A stretch of 64,000 bases of DNA from Pusillimonas sp. UBA3987 (lineage in GTDB: Bacteria; Pseudomonadota; Gammaproteobacteria; Burkholderiales; Burkholderiaceae_B), in NCBI GenBank assembly GCA_002384935.1, contig DGCD01000018.1, positions 62,001-126,000 of the forward strand, written 5' to 3'. Positions within the stretch are counted from its first letter, which is position 1; each line of letters opens with the position of its first letter. Below, piece by piece: positions 16,961 to 26,137 of the stretch. The translations under genes and the position numbers were made by a program. The notes under the pieces are model-generated. The model saw only the letters and a list, made by a program, of their open reading frames with translations. It did no database searches and was not told the DNA's origin.

Positions 16961-17810
16961 CAGCCTGAATGATTTCCTGCTGGGTGTTCATGACGAACGG
17001 ACCGTATTGCGCAATGGGTTCCTTGAGTGGTTGGCCGGAAATTAGAATCAGTTTCGCAGCGACATCGGTTTCAATAATGATGCCATCGGTCTGCGGGTCG
17101 TTCTCAAGTATGGCCATGTGTTTCAGGGGCACCGGTTTGCCATTGACGCTGACAGCACCCCGGTAAACGAACAAAAACACGTTGTGTTCGGGACTGAGCG
17201 ATTGCCTGAAAACGCCAGGCCCGGAAAAATGCACGTCGAGATAGCGTGGCTGGGTTACCGGATGTTGCACAGGCCCGCTAACACCATGGCTGGCGCCGGC
17301 AATAATGCGGGCTTTGACACTGTTACCAGGCTGTATCTCCGGTATGGCATCGCTCTGGATGTCTTTATAGGCTGGTTCGCCCATTTTTTCATTGGCGGGC
17401 AGGTTCAACCACAGTTGAAACCCTTCCATAACCCCTTCTTCCTGCTCCGGTAACTCCGAATGAATAAGGCCGCGACCGGCGGTCATCCATTGCACACCGC
17501 CATTTTGCAAAATACCCTCGTTGCCGCGGCTGTCGTTGTGACGCATGCGCCCGGCAATCATGTAGGTAATGGTTTCGAAACCCCGGTGAGGGTGGTTCGG
17601 AAAGCCGGCGATGTAGTCATCCGGGTTGTCGCTGCCGAAGGCGTCGAGCATGAGGTAGGGATCGAGCCTTCGCTGCAGGGGTTGGGTGATGACACGAGTC
17701 AGGCTCACGCCCGCGCCGTCTGATGTGGGTTGGCCCGCTACCAGGCGCTCTACATTCCTTGAGCGCGTGACAGTTTCAGCTGTTGGGTCGGCTGGTGTGG
17801 GTTGGGACAT
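16929..17810 (-). CDS. Pirin family protein
   Basis: Pirins are bicupin metal proteins, some with quercetinase activity; the physiological role in bacteria is usually unknown. The 293 residues include the metal-binding pattern H73, H75, H117 and E119 (NHPHRGFETITY and AGRGLIHSE). The pirin C-terminal cupin (PLKHMAILENDP) is also present. It is convergent with ribA and probably co-transcribed after the FMN reductase gene. Confidence 0.9.
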   Translation of the reverse strand: MSQPTPADPTAETVTRSRNVERLVAGQPTSDGAGVSLTRVITQPLQRRLDPYLMLDAFGSDNPDDYIAGFPNHPHRGFETITYMIAGRMRHNDSRGNEGILQNGGVQWMTAGRGLIHSELPEQEEGVMEGFQLWLNLPANEKMGEPAYKDIQSDAIPEIQPGNSVKARIIAGASHGVSGPVQHPVTQPRYLDVHFSGPGVFRQSLSPEHNVFLFVYRGAVSVNGKPVPLKHMAILENDPQTDGIIIETDVAAKLILISGQPLKEPIAQYGPFVMNTQQEIIQAVTDFQEGRLS

Positions 17811-17840
17811 GGCATCACCCCTGTTAAGAAGAATAATGAG

Positions 17841-18410
17841 TTAACCGCGAATGGGTTTGATTGCTTTGGCCCATTTCTGGAGCTCGGTGAGCATGGCATC
17901 AGCCGATTTGTCAATCAGTTCATTCGATTTGAAGTTCTGGTTTTCATCGATCATGGTGGCAACCATGGGGGCCATCACGCATTCGGTCATGGGCATCATT
18001 TTCAGCGTAGTGACCAGTGTCTTGGCCTGCTGGATCGCCCGCACACCGCCAGAGGCTCCACCATAACCGACAAAGCCGCAGGTTTTATAGTTCCACTCTT
18101 TGCTCAGATAGGTTAACGCATTGTAGAAAGAGGGGGGTGGATTGTAGTTGTATTCCGGCGTCACAAATACAAATGCGTCGGCCGAGTCTACAATTTCGCT
18201 CCAGCGTTTGGTGTAATCGAACTCGTACTTTTGTTGTGCCGGATGATTGGGTTCATTAAACAGCGGCAGATCGATTTCGGCTAAATCAATGAGATTGACA
18301 TCAAAGCCGGTGCTGTGGTTTTTTGCATATTCGGCAAACCACTTTGCCACTGACGGACCCACTCGGGTGGGGCGTGTGCTGCAGATAATGACGTGCAATT
18401 TCAAAGACAT
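17841..18410 (-). CDS. NADPH-dependent FMN reductase family flavoprotein
   Basis: The 189-residue protein has the flavodoxin-like FMN_red fold. The N-terminal phosphate loop is CSTRPTRVGPSVAKWF (residues 10-25), followed by VFVTPEYNYNPPPSFYNALTYL and FVGYGGASGGVRAIQQ. The family reduces FMN or quinones with NAD(P)H. It lies 30 bp upstream of the pirin gene on the same strand. It could in principle supply reduced FMN to the flavoenzyme operon 7 kb away, but nothing in the sequence links them. Confidence 0.87.
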   Translation of the reverse strand: MSLKLHVIICSTRPTRVGPSVAKWFAEYAKNHSTGFDVNLIDLAEIDLPLFNEPNHPAQQKYEFDYTKRWSEIVDSADAFVFVTPEYNYNPPPSFYNALTYLSKEWNYKTCGFVGYGGASGGVRAIQQAKTLVTTLKMMPMTECVMAPMVATMIDENQNFKSNELIDKSADAMLTELQKWAKAIKPIRG

Positions 18411-18527
18411 ATGTTGTTTCCCTATTGGTTGAGTTTTGCAATAAGGCGACTTTCATCGCGAAACCGGATAAAGCATCAGCTATCATAACCCTTTTGAAAT
18501 ACCGCTTTCAGCGTGTAAGGATGCCCC

Positions 18528-19361
18528 ATGTTGTCTGCTGAACAGATTTCTCTCCAGAATCAAATCAGAGCCGAACTGTGCGTTGATGAGCAGTTCGATG
18601 CCAATATACAGATTTCCCGGCGCGTTGGCTTTCTGGCCGATTATTTAAAGCATCATCGTATTGGGTCTCTCGTCCTGGGGATCAGTGGCGGAGTCGACTC
18701 ACTGGTAGCCGGCTGCCTGTGCCAAAAAGCGGTTGAAACGTTGCGTGCGCAAGGAAGTTCCGCTTGGTTTTATGCCATGCGCTTGCCTTATGGTGAGCAG
18801 AAAGATGAAAGTGAGGCACAGGCAAGTCTTGCTGTCATCAGGCCCGACGAGGTCGTGACGGTGAATATCAAGGCTGCTTCAGATGCCATGCTGCAGGCGG
18901 TTAAAGAGGGTGGGACTCGTTTTCGGGATGCTCCTCATGAGGATTTTGTTCTGGGTAATATCAAGGCGCGTCAGCGCATGATTGCCCAGTATGCCGTTGC
19001 CGGCGCATATGGTAGTGTGGTTGTGGGTACTGATCATGCTGCTGAAGCCCTGATGGGCTTTTTTACCAAATTTGGAGACGGGGCCGCCGACCTGACCCCG
19101 CTGGCGGGCTTGTCAAAACGGCGGGTCAGAGCCCTGGCTCAAGCATTGGGCGCGCCCGATGCGCTCACTTACAAGGTGCCTACGGCTGATCTTGAGTCGT
19201 TAACGCCCCAGAAGCCAGACGAACATGCGTTTGGCCTTACTTATGATCAGCTTGATGATTTCCTCGAAGGAAAAATAGTTTCCCCCGACGTTTTTGAACG
19301 AATCGTGGATATTTTCCGTCGCACAGCTCACAAGCGTGCCTTACCATACGCTCCCGAATAA
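18528..19361 (+). CDS. nadE: NH3-dependent NAD+ synthetase
   Basis: NadE makes NAD+ from nicotinate adenine dinucleotide, ATP and ammonia. The 277 residues match the short ammonia-dependent E. coli enzyme (275), without a nitrilase domain. The PP-loop is GISGGVDS at 51-58. The acceptor region VVGTDHAAEALMGFFTKFGDG and TADLESLTPQKPDE follow. It stands alone or with the DUF2254 gene 15 bp downstream. Confidence 0.95.
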   Translation: MLSAEQISLQNQIRAELCVDEQFDANIQISRRVGFLADYLKHHRIGSLVLGISGGVDSLVAGCLCQKAVETLRAQGSSAWFYAMRLPYGEQKDESEAQASLAVIRPDEVVTVNIKAASDAMLQAVKEGGTRFRDAPHEDFVLGNIKARQRMIAQYAVAGAYGSVVVGTDHAAEALMGFFTKFGDGAADLTPLAGLSKRRVRALAQALGAPDALTYKVPTADLESLTPQKPDEHAFGLTYDQLDDFLEGKIVSPDVFERIVDIFRRTAHKRALPYAPE

Positions 19362-19376
19362 ACAAGGATTCAAATC

Positions 19377-20669
19377 ATGATTTCCAAATGGGAGTGGCTG
19401 TTGACGCAGTTCTCCCGAACCCTGTGGGTTCGGGCCTTGCTTTACTCTTTATTGGCTATCGTGACGGCCCTGGTCTCCATTTGGGTCGATCCTTATATCC
19501 CGGCAGACTTTGGTGGGCGTATCGGCGCGGATGCGGTCGACCAGATCCTCGACATTATGGCGAGCAGCATGCTGGCAGTAACGACATTTTCGCTGACTGT
19601 GATGGTCTCGGCATATAGCGCAGCCACCTCAAGTGTGACACCTCGGGCGACACGTTTGCTGATGCAGGACACAACCACCCAGAATGTGCTGTCCACATTC
19701 CTGGGTGCGTTTCTTTTCAGTCTGGTGGGTATTATTGCGTTGAGTGCCGGCGCCTACGGGGATGGCGGGCGGGTACTGCTGTTTGTCGTGTCTCTGGCCA
19801 TGATCCTGATTGTGGCTCTGACCTTGCTGCGATGGATTTCCCATTTAACCTATTTTGGCCGGGTAGGGAACACAACAGAAAGGGTTGAGAAGGCGGCACA
19901 GTCGGCACTTGAGTATTGGGTGGCGCATCCTTGCATGGGTGCAAATCCGTTAACCGATGTGTCGATCGTACCTGATTCTGCGCAAACGCTACCCGCCAGA
20001 GAGGTTGCCTATGTTGAGCATATCGACACACAGAAATTATCCGAATGTGCTTGCCAATGGGACGTGAACATATATGTATTGGTCTCGCCAGGCTCCTTTG
20101 TAACCCCCAGTACCCCGTTGGCGAAAATCGACGGTTCCCTGACCGAAGAGCAATGCGACGCGCTTCAAGAGACTTTTCTACTTGCCGCCGAGCGATCGTT
20201 CGACCAGGACCCACGCTACGGGATGTGCGTATTAGCTGAAATCGCGTCGCGAGCCTTGTCTCCGGCCATGAATGATCCGGGTACTGCAATTGATGTTTTA
20301 AGCCGGGCAGTGCGGATATTGTCATGCTGGGAAGATCAGGATAAAGATACCGACAGTGCCCGACGCGAGGGGGAAAAGGGCAAGCGTGGGCCGGTTTGCG
20401 AGAAAGTCTGGATGTCGGCACTCGACCCCCACGATGTTTTCAATGATTTCTTTACGCCTATTGCCCGGGACGGTGCCAGCATGATTGAGGTGCAAATACG
20501 ATTGCAGAAGGTGCTGAGTAATTTGGCGCAATTGCAGCCGCAAGCGTTAGGTGAAGCGGCCCGGCATCATGCAAGGCTTGCGCTGGAGCGAGCCCTGCAT
20601 GCTTTAACACTTGAAACCGACCGGCGAAATCTGGCCGATCTGTCAAAACGACTGTTCCCGCCTCTTTAA
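19377..20669 (+). CDS. DUF2254 family integral membrane protein
   Basis: The 430-residue protein matches the DUF2254 layout. Four hydrophobic helices lie within the first 160 residues (near 15-35, 60-82, 105-128 and 133-153). A cytoplasmic C-terminal domain follows, containing QDPRYGMCVLAEIASRALSP-like sequence (residues about 281-300) and NDPGTAIDVLSRAV. No biochemical function is established for this family. It starts 15 bp after nadE and is followed 19 bp later by a ClC channel, so the three may be co-transcribed. Confidence 0.85.
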   Translation: MISKWEWLLTQFSRTLWVRALLYSLLAIVTALVSIWVDPYIPADFGGRIGADAVDQILDIMASSMLAVTTFSLTVMVSAYSAATSSVTPRATRLLMQDTTTQNVLSTFLGAFLFSLVGIIALSAGAYGDGGRVLLFVVSLAMILIVALTLLRWISHLTYFGRVGNTTERVEKAAQSALEYWVAHPCMGANPLTDVSIVPDSAQTLPAREVAYVEHIDTQKLSECACQWDVNIYVLVSPGSFVTPSTPLAKIDGSLTEEQCDALQETFLLAAERSFDQDPRYGMCVLAEIASRALSPAMNDPGTAIDVLSRAVRILSCWEDQDKDTDSARREGEKGKRGPVCEKVWMSALDPHDVFNDFFTPIARDGASMIEVQIRLQKVLSNLAQLQPQALGEAARHHARLALERALHALTLETDRRNLADLSKRLFPPL

Positions 20670-20688
20670 GTATTTTCTATTTTTGTGC

Positions 20689-22074
20689 ATGCCCACCAAT
20701 AATTCTGATTCCCCACTGAAACGAATTCGCGCCTCATTACGCCGTCGTGTTCGTCATTTAAATCGATTTTCACGTCGTTCTTTGCAGTTCTCTCTGATTT
20801 TGATCGGAGCAGGCCTGGTTTCCGTGATTTCCATTGGCTTTGCCCATTTGGTTGACTGGGGAATCGAACTGAACCGGCATTGGGTGGCCATGGCGCCCTG
20901 GGCGGTATGGATTGTCATTCCATGCAGTTTTTCCTTGTTGTGCTGGATGACACGTCGCTTTGCCCCGTTTGCCGCCGGCAGCGGGATTCCACAGGTTATT
21001 GCGGCCATTTCCCTACCGGCCGACTCGGGGAGATACCGTTTGGTGTCTCTGGTACAGGCATTGTGGAAAATACCACTGACTTTTTTGGCGCTGATCGCAG
21101 GTGGCTCCGTCGGGCGTGAAGGGCCGTCGGTTCAAGTTGGCGCGGCGCTGATGCTGGCGTGGGGAAAGTGCTGCCGGTTGCTGGGTGTGCCGTTAGTTCA
21201 TGTGCAAACTTCGGAATTGATTGCAACCGGTGCCGCAGGTGGTCTGGCAGCGGCGTTTAACGCCCCTTTGGCGGGTGTGATTTTTGCAATTGAAGAGGTG
21301 GGGCGCGGCGCCTCCTTTAAATGGCAAAAGCTGGTGTTGCTGGGCGTGCTGGCAAGTGGCTTTATTGTCGTGGCATTTATGGGCAACAACCCGTATTTTG
21401 GCATGTTCGATACGAAAGCACCCAATCGCCAGTTAATTTGGGGTGTTGTGCTGGCCGGCAGTATTTGTGGTTTGGCAGCAGGGATTTTTTCCCGCATGCT
21501 AGGCAAGGGTGCTGCGGCTTTTGCGCCTTCGCGATTTCGTGGCTGGATACGCCGCCATCCAATCCAAATGGCTTTCCTGCTTGGGCTGATGCTGGCGGCA
21601 CTAGGCACGTTGACTCATCATACTGTTTACGGCACGGGATACGGTATTGCCGCCCAGGCTCTTTCAGGTAGCGGCGAGGTTCAGGCCGGCTTTGGCATTA
21701 GCAAATTATTGGCCACGGTTGTGACGTATTGGTCGGGCATCCCCGGCGGCATTTTTACGCCTGCCTTGACGACGGGAGCGGGGATCGGAGCCGAGTTGGC
21801 CAACGTGTTCAAAGGCCTTTCGGATCCGCAGGTACTTGCGCTGATGGGCATGACTGCATTTTTGGCCGGGGCAACCCAGGCACCACTGACTGCCAGCGTC
21901 ATCACCATGGAAATGACCGGCAGTCAGCCAATGCTGTTCTGGTTGTTGCTGGCATCGCTACTGGCTTCGGTGGTTTCCCGCCAGATTATGCCCCAGCCGT
22001 TCTACCACTATGCAGCAGGCAGGTTCCGGCAGGCTATTCGCGAGCAAGACCGCAAGCAAGGGCTACAGACTTAA
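20689..22074 (+). CDS. ClC-type chloride channel/antiporter
   Basis: ClC proteins exchange chloride for protons across the inner membrane. From the ATG at 20689 the protein has 461 residues. Selectivity-filter motifs are in order: GSGIPQ (97-102), GREGPSVQ (142-149, with the gating glutamate at 144) and GIPGGIFTPALTTG later. No regulatory CBS domains are present. A second, distinct ClC gene lies at 38240. The 3' end overlaps the convergent permease gene by 4 bp. Confidence 0.92.
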   Translation: MPTNNSDSPLKRIRASLRRRVRHLNRFSRRSLQFSLILIGAGLVSVISIGFAHLVDWGIELNRHWVAMAPWAVWIVIPCSFSLLCWMTRRFAPFAAGSGIPQVIAAISLPADSGRYRLVSLVQALWKIPLTFLALIAGGSVGREGPSVQVGAALMLAWGKCCRLLGVPLVHVQTSELIATGAAGGLAAAFNAPLAGVIFAIEEVGRGASFKWQKLVLLGVLASGFIVVAFMGNNPYFGMFDTKAPNRQLIWGVVLAGSICGLAAGIFSRMLGKGAAAFAPSRFRGWIRRHPIQMAFLLGLMLAALGTLTHHTVYGTGYGIAAQALSGSGEVQAGFGISKLLATVVTYWSGIPGGIFTPALTTGAGIGAELANVFKGLSDPQVLALMGMTAFLAGATQAPLTASVITMEMTGSQPMLFWLLLASLLASVVSRQIMPQPFYHYAAGRFRQAIREQDRKQGLQT

Positions 22075-22856
22075 GTTTGCTGGGGCGTATGGGTCCAGTG
22101 CTGGTACAGTTTTTGGGCAATCGTGTCCAGCATGAAGCCCAGTGCGCCAATGAGCACAATCACCGCCATGAGCTCTGAATAGGCCAGCCTGTCGCGTGTG
22201 TCGAGAATAAAGTAACCCAGGCCGGAACTGACGCCCAGCATTTCGCAAGGGACCAAAACAATCCAGATAATGCCAATGGCCAGGCGCGCGCCGGTCAGGA
22301 TGTGCCCCAGAATGCCGGGGATAATGATGCGCGAGAGCAGTTCCCACCGGGTGGCACTTAAACTTTTGGCCAGCATCAGCCATTTTTTATCGAGCTGTTT
22401 TACGCCGGCGGCAGTGCTCAGGATAATGGGCCAGACTGCAGCAAACGTAAGCAGGAAGTATATGGGGGCATCGCCAATACCGAAAATCATGACGGCAATG
22501 GGCATCCATGACAACGGTGAAATCATGCGCAAGAACTGAAATGCGCTGCTGGTGCTGTTTTCAAGCGTGCGTGAACTGCCGATGGCCAGACCCACGGGGA
22601 TACCAATTAACAGGGCCAGAAATAACCCGACCAGCACCCGCTTCAAACTGGTTAACGTGTGAAGCGTTAATTGATTGTCGGCTAACAGGCTGAAGAGATT
22701 CTGGAATGTCTCTTCGGGACCCAAGAGGCTTGCCAGGCTGATGTCTTGTTGCAGCCACCGGGTACCCAGCGACCACAGCCCGATCAGCACCAGCAGGCCG
22801 CACAGGCTTAACAGAGTGCGTTTGCCCGGCGCAGAAAGTGAAAGGGCTTTTTGCAT
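22071..22856 (-). CDS. ABC transporter permease, sulfonate/nitrate/taurine type
   Basis: This 261-residue BPD_transp_1 permease has about six membrane helices and the cytoplasmic EAA-like loop SLSATRWELLSRIIIPGILG, typical of SsuC/TauC/NrtB. It is the last gene of a five-gene minus-strand operon and follows the binding-protein gene by 12 bp. The substrate cannot be read from the permease. Confidence 0.92.
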   Translation of the reverse strand: MQKALSLSAPGKRTLLSLCGLLVLIGLWSLGTRWLQQDISLASLLGPEETFQNLFSLLADNQLTLHTLTSLKRVLVGLFLALLIGIPVGLAIGSSRTLENSTSSAFQFLRMISPLSWMPIAVMIFGIGDAPIYFLLTFAAVWPIILSTAAGVKQLDKKWLMLAKSLSATRWELLSRIIIPGILGHILTGARLAIGIIWIVLVPCEMLGVSSGLGYFILDTRDRLAYSELMAVIVLIGALGFMLDTIAQKLYQHWTHTPQQT

Positions 22857-22868
22857 GACGACTCCTGG

Positions 22869-24083
22869 TTAAACCGTAATGATTTCCTGTCGCTCGTAGT
22901 CGGGCTGCAGGCCGAATACCGGCAAACCACCGATTGATTCTATGGCCTTGCGGGCGAAACGGTCGTCGACCAGGTCTTTTGCGACGAAGGCAGGATCCAG
23001 CTCGGCCAGGAAGTCATTGCGCCCGGAGACCAGCGTATCTTTCAGCCTGCGTACCAGTTCCTCGGTGTAGCTGGGGAACGGATAGGGTTGGAAGTCGATA
23101 CGCTTCTCTTCCCACTTTGTATTGACGATCGCACCGTCTTTTTCATACAGGGCGCGATCCATTTTTGCTGGCACCAGCACTTGCGCCAGGGTTTCATAGG
23201 CATGAGGCGTGTAGCGCTGGTCGTGCTCCTTGGACATAATGCGTGCCGTTTCCTCACGGTTGTCCTGAATCCAGGCCTGCGCCTGAACAATGCCGTTCAC
23301 AACCGCCTGGGACCATTGGGGGCGGTTGACGGTGTCTTCTTCGTGCATCAGCACTACGCAGCATGCGTGGTCTTTCCAGACGTCGCCGGTAAAACGCAGA
23401 ATCTTGCCCACTTTCAGTTGTTCGGCCGCCGCGTTGAAGGGTTCCGCCACGATGTAACCCGAGATGCGGCGGTTTGCCAATGCCGGCAGCATGTCGGATG
23501 GCGCCATGACGACAAGCTTGACTTGCCCGGGGCCTGGCTCGCCGTCGGCAATCGGTTCCAGCCCTTTGCTTTTCAGCAAATGCTGCAACACGACGTTGTG
23601 GATCGAGTACCAGAAAGGAATGGCAACGGTTGTGCCTCCCAGGTCGGATAAGTCGTTGATGTCCGGTTGAACGGTCAGGCCTGAGCCAGACATGTGGTTC
23701 CAGGCTACCACCTTTGCTTTCGACTGGCTGCCGTAGCGCGCCCAGATTGTCATGGGGGAAAGCAGGTGCACCGCATTTACTTGTCCTGCCAGGAAGGCTT
23801 CAACCAACTGGGCCCAGCTTCTGAACAAGCGTGGTTTTTCAACCTGAATACCCTGTTCTTCAAAAATACCGTTGTTGTGGGCTACCAACAGGGGAGTTGC
23901 GTCTGTGATTGGCAGGTAGCCGATTCGCAGGGGCGCATCGGCTTGTGCTGCGCGAGCCTGTTTGTGCAAGTTAAGCAGGGGAAGCGCGCCGGCTGCCGTA
24001 AAAAGCGTAGACAGCTTCAGAAACTGGCGGCGTGCTTCTTGCGTGGCGACGGGTTCATTCTGGAAAAGGTCGTTTTTTTTCAT
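22869..24083 (-). CDS. ABC transporter substrate-binding protein with Tat signal
   Basis: The protein belongs to the SsuA/TauA/NrtA periplasmic binding family. I start it at MKKNDLF (24083), giving 404 residues. A longer frame upstream only reads back into the neighbouring gene. The N-terminus has a twin-arginine motif (RRQFLKL, about residues 18-24) and a hydrophobic stretch ending in an AxA-like site (QARAAQA). This suggests export in folded form. Mature-domain motifs are RIGYLPITDATPLLVAHNNG and GYIVAEPFNAAAEQLKVGK. Confidence 0.88.
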   Translation of the reverse strand: MKKNDLFQNEPVATQEARRQFLKLSTLFTAAGALPLLNLHKQARAAQADAPLRIGYLPITDATPLLVAHNNGIFEEQGIQVEKPRLFRSWAQLVEAFLAGQVNAVHLLSPMTIWARYGSQSKAKVVAWNHMSGSGLTVQPDINDLSDLGGTTVAIPFWYSIHNVVLQHLLKSKGLEPIADGEPGPGQVKLVVMAPSDMLPALANRRISGYIVAEPFNAAAEQLKVGKILRFTGDVWKDHACCVVLMHEEDTVNRPQWSQAVVNGIVQAQAWIQDNREETARIMSKEHDQRYTPHAYETLAQVLVPAKMDRALYEKDGAIVNTKWEEKRIDFQPYPFPSYTEELVRRLKDTLVSGRNDFLAELDPAFVAKDLVDDRFARKAIESIGGLPVFGLQPDYERQEIITV

Positions 24084-24096
24084 GGCATTCAGGCTT

Positions 24097-24912
24097 TTAA
24101 TGGGCAACCGAGGCTGCATGTTTGGGGCGTGCTTTGCGCAAGGCATGCACAATTTCAAGGCGAATCGGTTCGAGCGCGTCGATGGCTTCTTCGCGCGGAT
24201 GGGGCAGTGAAATACGCCATTGACCAACCAGTCGACCTGGCTGATGGCCGATCAGTACGACACGGTCGGCCAGCGTGAGTGCTTCGTCGATGTCGTGTGT
24301 TACCAATACGGCGGCAGCGTGGTGTGTTTGCGTAATGTTGCGCAACAACTGCTGCATTTCTTCACGGGTAATTTCGTCCAGCGCGCTGAACGGTTCGTCG
24401 AGTAAAAGTATTTCAGGTTTACGTGCCAGGCAGCGCGCCAGCGCGGTGCGTTGTGCCATACCGCCTGAAAGTTCGGTGGGGTAGCGGTTGCGAGCGCTAT
24501 TCAAACCGACTTCGTTGATGGCCGTATTGATACGTTGGCGCTTTTCCTGGTCGCTTAAATTTGGCTGATGTTTGAAGTCGAGTCCAAAACCAACGTTTTC
24601 TTCAAGGTTGAGCCACGGCAAAAGGCTGGGATCCTGGAAGACGAAGCCCAACCTGGGGTGGGGGCCCTTTACCAAATTCCCATGTAAGTGCACCGTTCCG
24701 GCCTGTGCACTTTGTAAACCGGCCAGAACCCGCAGCAGCGAAGACTTTCCTACCCCGCTGGGGCCAAGAATGGCAACGGTTTCACCCTGTGCCACTTCCA
24801 GTGAAAAGTCGGTTAAGACGGTCTGGCGTGGCTGGTTCGCGTTTGCATAGCCCAGTTCGATATTGTGGGCCTGCAGGACAATGTCGCGGGGTGAAGCGGT
24901 ATGAGTTGGCAT
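24097..24912 (-). CDS. ABC transporter ATP-binding protein, SsuB/TauB type
   Basis: This is the ATPase of the importer encoded by the next two genes. The 271 residues contain Walker A GPSGVGKSS, the Q-loop FVFQDPSLLPWL, signature LSGGMAQRTALARCLAR, Walker B ILLLDEP and the H-loop LVTHDIDEALTLADR. The ATG at 24912 is preferred to a TTG at 24945 that would overlap the upstream gene. Confidence 0.94.
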   Translation of the reverse strand: MPTHTASPRDIVLQAHNIELGYANANQPRQTVLTDFSLEVAQGETVAILGPSGVGKSSLLRVLAGLQSAQAGTVHLHGNLVKGPHPRLGFVFQDPSLLPWLNLEENVGFGLDFKHQPNLSDQEKRQRINTAINEVGLNSARNRYPTELSGGMAQRTALARCLARKPEILLLDEPFSALDEITREEMQQLLRNITQTHHAAAVLVTHDIDEALTLADRVVLIGHQPGRLVGQWRISLPHPREEAIDALEPIRLEIVHALRKARPKHAASVAH

Positions 24913-24941
24913 GATGCTTTGCTGACTGGAATGGGATGGGA

Positions 24942-26057
24942 TCAAGCAGCCTGAGCTTGTTGGTCGGGGTGCTCGATCGCATGAATTTCTTTGCGCAAAT
25001 GCTTGAGTGCCGGGGTGACAATCGCGACAAATACGGCTTCACGCTGGCGGCGCTGGGCGGGGTGATTCATAAGATACCCTTTTGCTCCGGTGTGCAGCAC
25101 AGCCGAATGTGTAGCGCGCAAACAGAGCTCGGAGATCGCCAGTCGGGCTTTCAGGACATCAAGCACCTGGGGGTTGTCATTTTTGGTGGCTCGGGCCAGT
25201 TCCCGGATACGTGATTTCAAAGGCTGCAGTTCCGCACGCAGGTCGTCGACCTGGTCGTCGAGGAAAACGTTCACGTGCGCATGTGTTGCGTTGGTGTCCT
25301 CCATGGTTTCCAGGCTGGCTTCAATAATGCCCAGGCCCATGCCCGTTTGCCCGAGAACGAAGCCGGGTTTGATGCGTTGAATATAAGCCTTGAACTGTTC
25401 CGGATGCGCAATGATGTCGGCCTGATTCAACCGCACCTTGTCGAAGCGGATGCAAAGCGTTTGCGTGCCTTCCATACCGGAAAACTCAAGGCAAGGCCGC
25501 AGCGAGACGCCGGGGGTGTCGCAACGCACGGCGAACATAATATACCCTTCATCCTGCACATAGGCGGCCACAACGGCCAGGTGATCAGCACTGACATTGG
25601 ATACCCACGGCAACGAACCACTGACCTGGTAGCCGTCTTCGGTGCGAACTGCACGCAGGTTGATTTTTTCGATACCGGCCAAGTGTTTGACGGTATTGGA
25701 CATGCCGGTACCGGCTAGCAGACGTGCGCGAGCGACATCCTTCAGATAGCGGTCGCGAACCTCAGTATTGGGGGAGTTCAGCAGATACCACGCACAGGTC
25801 GACTGGCACCACACCATGAAGCCGGTTGAGCCGCACTCTCTGGAAATTAATGTGGTGATATCAATTTGTGTGGAAAGGTCCAGCCCCAGGCCGTCGTACT
25901 CCGTTGGGACAGCCGCCGCAAAACCACCCAGTTTACCCAGTTCGCGCAGATACGTTTCCGGGTAGAAGCCTTCGCGGTCGATGGCATCGGCCAGCGGCCG
26001 CAGTTCGGTGCGGGCCTGCTGGGAAATGGCATTGATGATCGCTTCTGAGTGGTTCAT
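24942..26057 (-). CDS. Acyl-CoA dehydrogenase-like flavoenzyme, possibly a sulfur/nitrogen-acquisition monooxygenase
   Basis: From MNHSEAI at 26057 the protein has 371 residues. It shows the acyl-CoA dehydrogenase fold: ELGKLGGFAAAVPTEYDGLG near 40-58, GTGMSNTVKHLAGIEKINLRAV in the middle, and a helical C-terminal domain. The neighbours are an ABC importer of the sulfonate type and an AhpD-like protein, not beta-oxidation genes. By analogy with SfnB/DszC-like enzymes it may be a reduced-flavin monooxygenase. The exact reaction is unknown. Confidence 0.8.
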   Translation of the reverse strand: MNHSEAIINAISQQARTELRPLADAIDREGFYPETYLRELGKLGGFAAAVPTEYDGLGLDLSTQIDITTLISRECGSTGFMVWCQSTCAWYLLNSPNTEVRDRYLKDVARARLLAGTGMSNTVKHLAGIEKINLRAVRTEDGYQVSGSLPWVSNVSADHLAVVAAYVQDEGYIMFAVRCDTPGVSLRPCLEFSGMEGTQTLCIRFDKVRLNQADIIAHPEQFKAYIQRIKPGFVLGQTGMGLGIIEASLETMEDTNATHAHVNVFLDDQVDDLRAELQPLKSRIRELARATKNDNPQVLDVLKARLAISELCLRATHSAVLHTGAKGYLMNHPAQRRQREAVFVAIVTPALKHLRKEIHAIEHPDQQAQAA

Positions 26058-26137
26058 TGGCTTAATGTCCTTTGTGTTGCCGGGGTGTTTCTGTTTTTTG
26101 CGGGTGCGCCGTTCAGGTAACGGCGCACTCAACGTGT

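Noticed and set aside
19732..20421. Minus-strand frame of 229 codons opposite the DUF2254 gene
   Set aside because: The composition is low complexity with many Arg/Pro/Ser, and no ribosome site or domain is evident. The plus-strand gene is clearly real.
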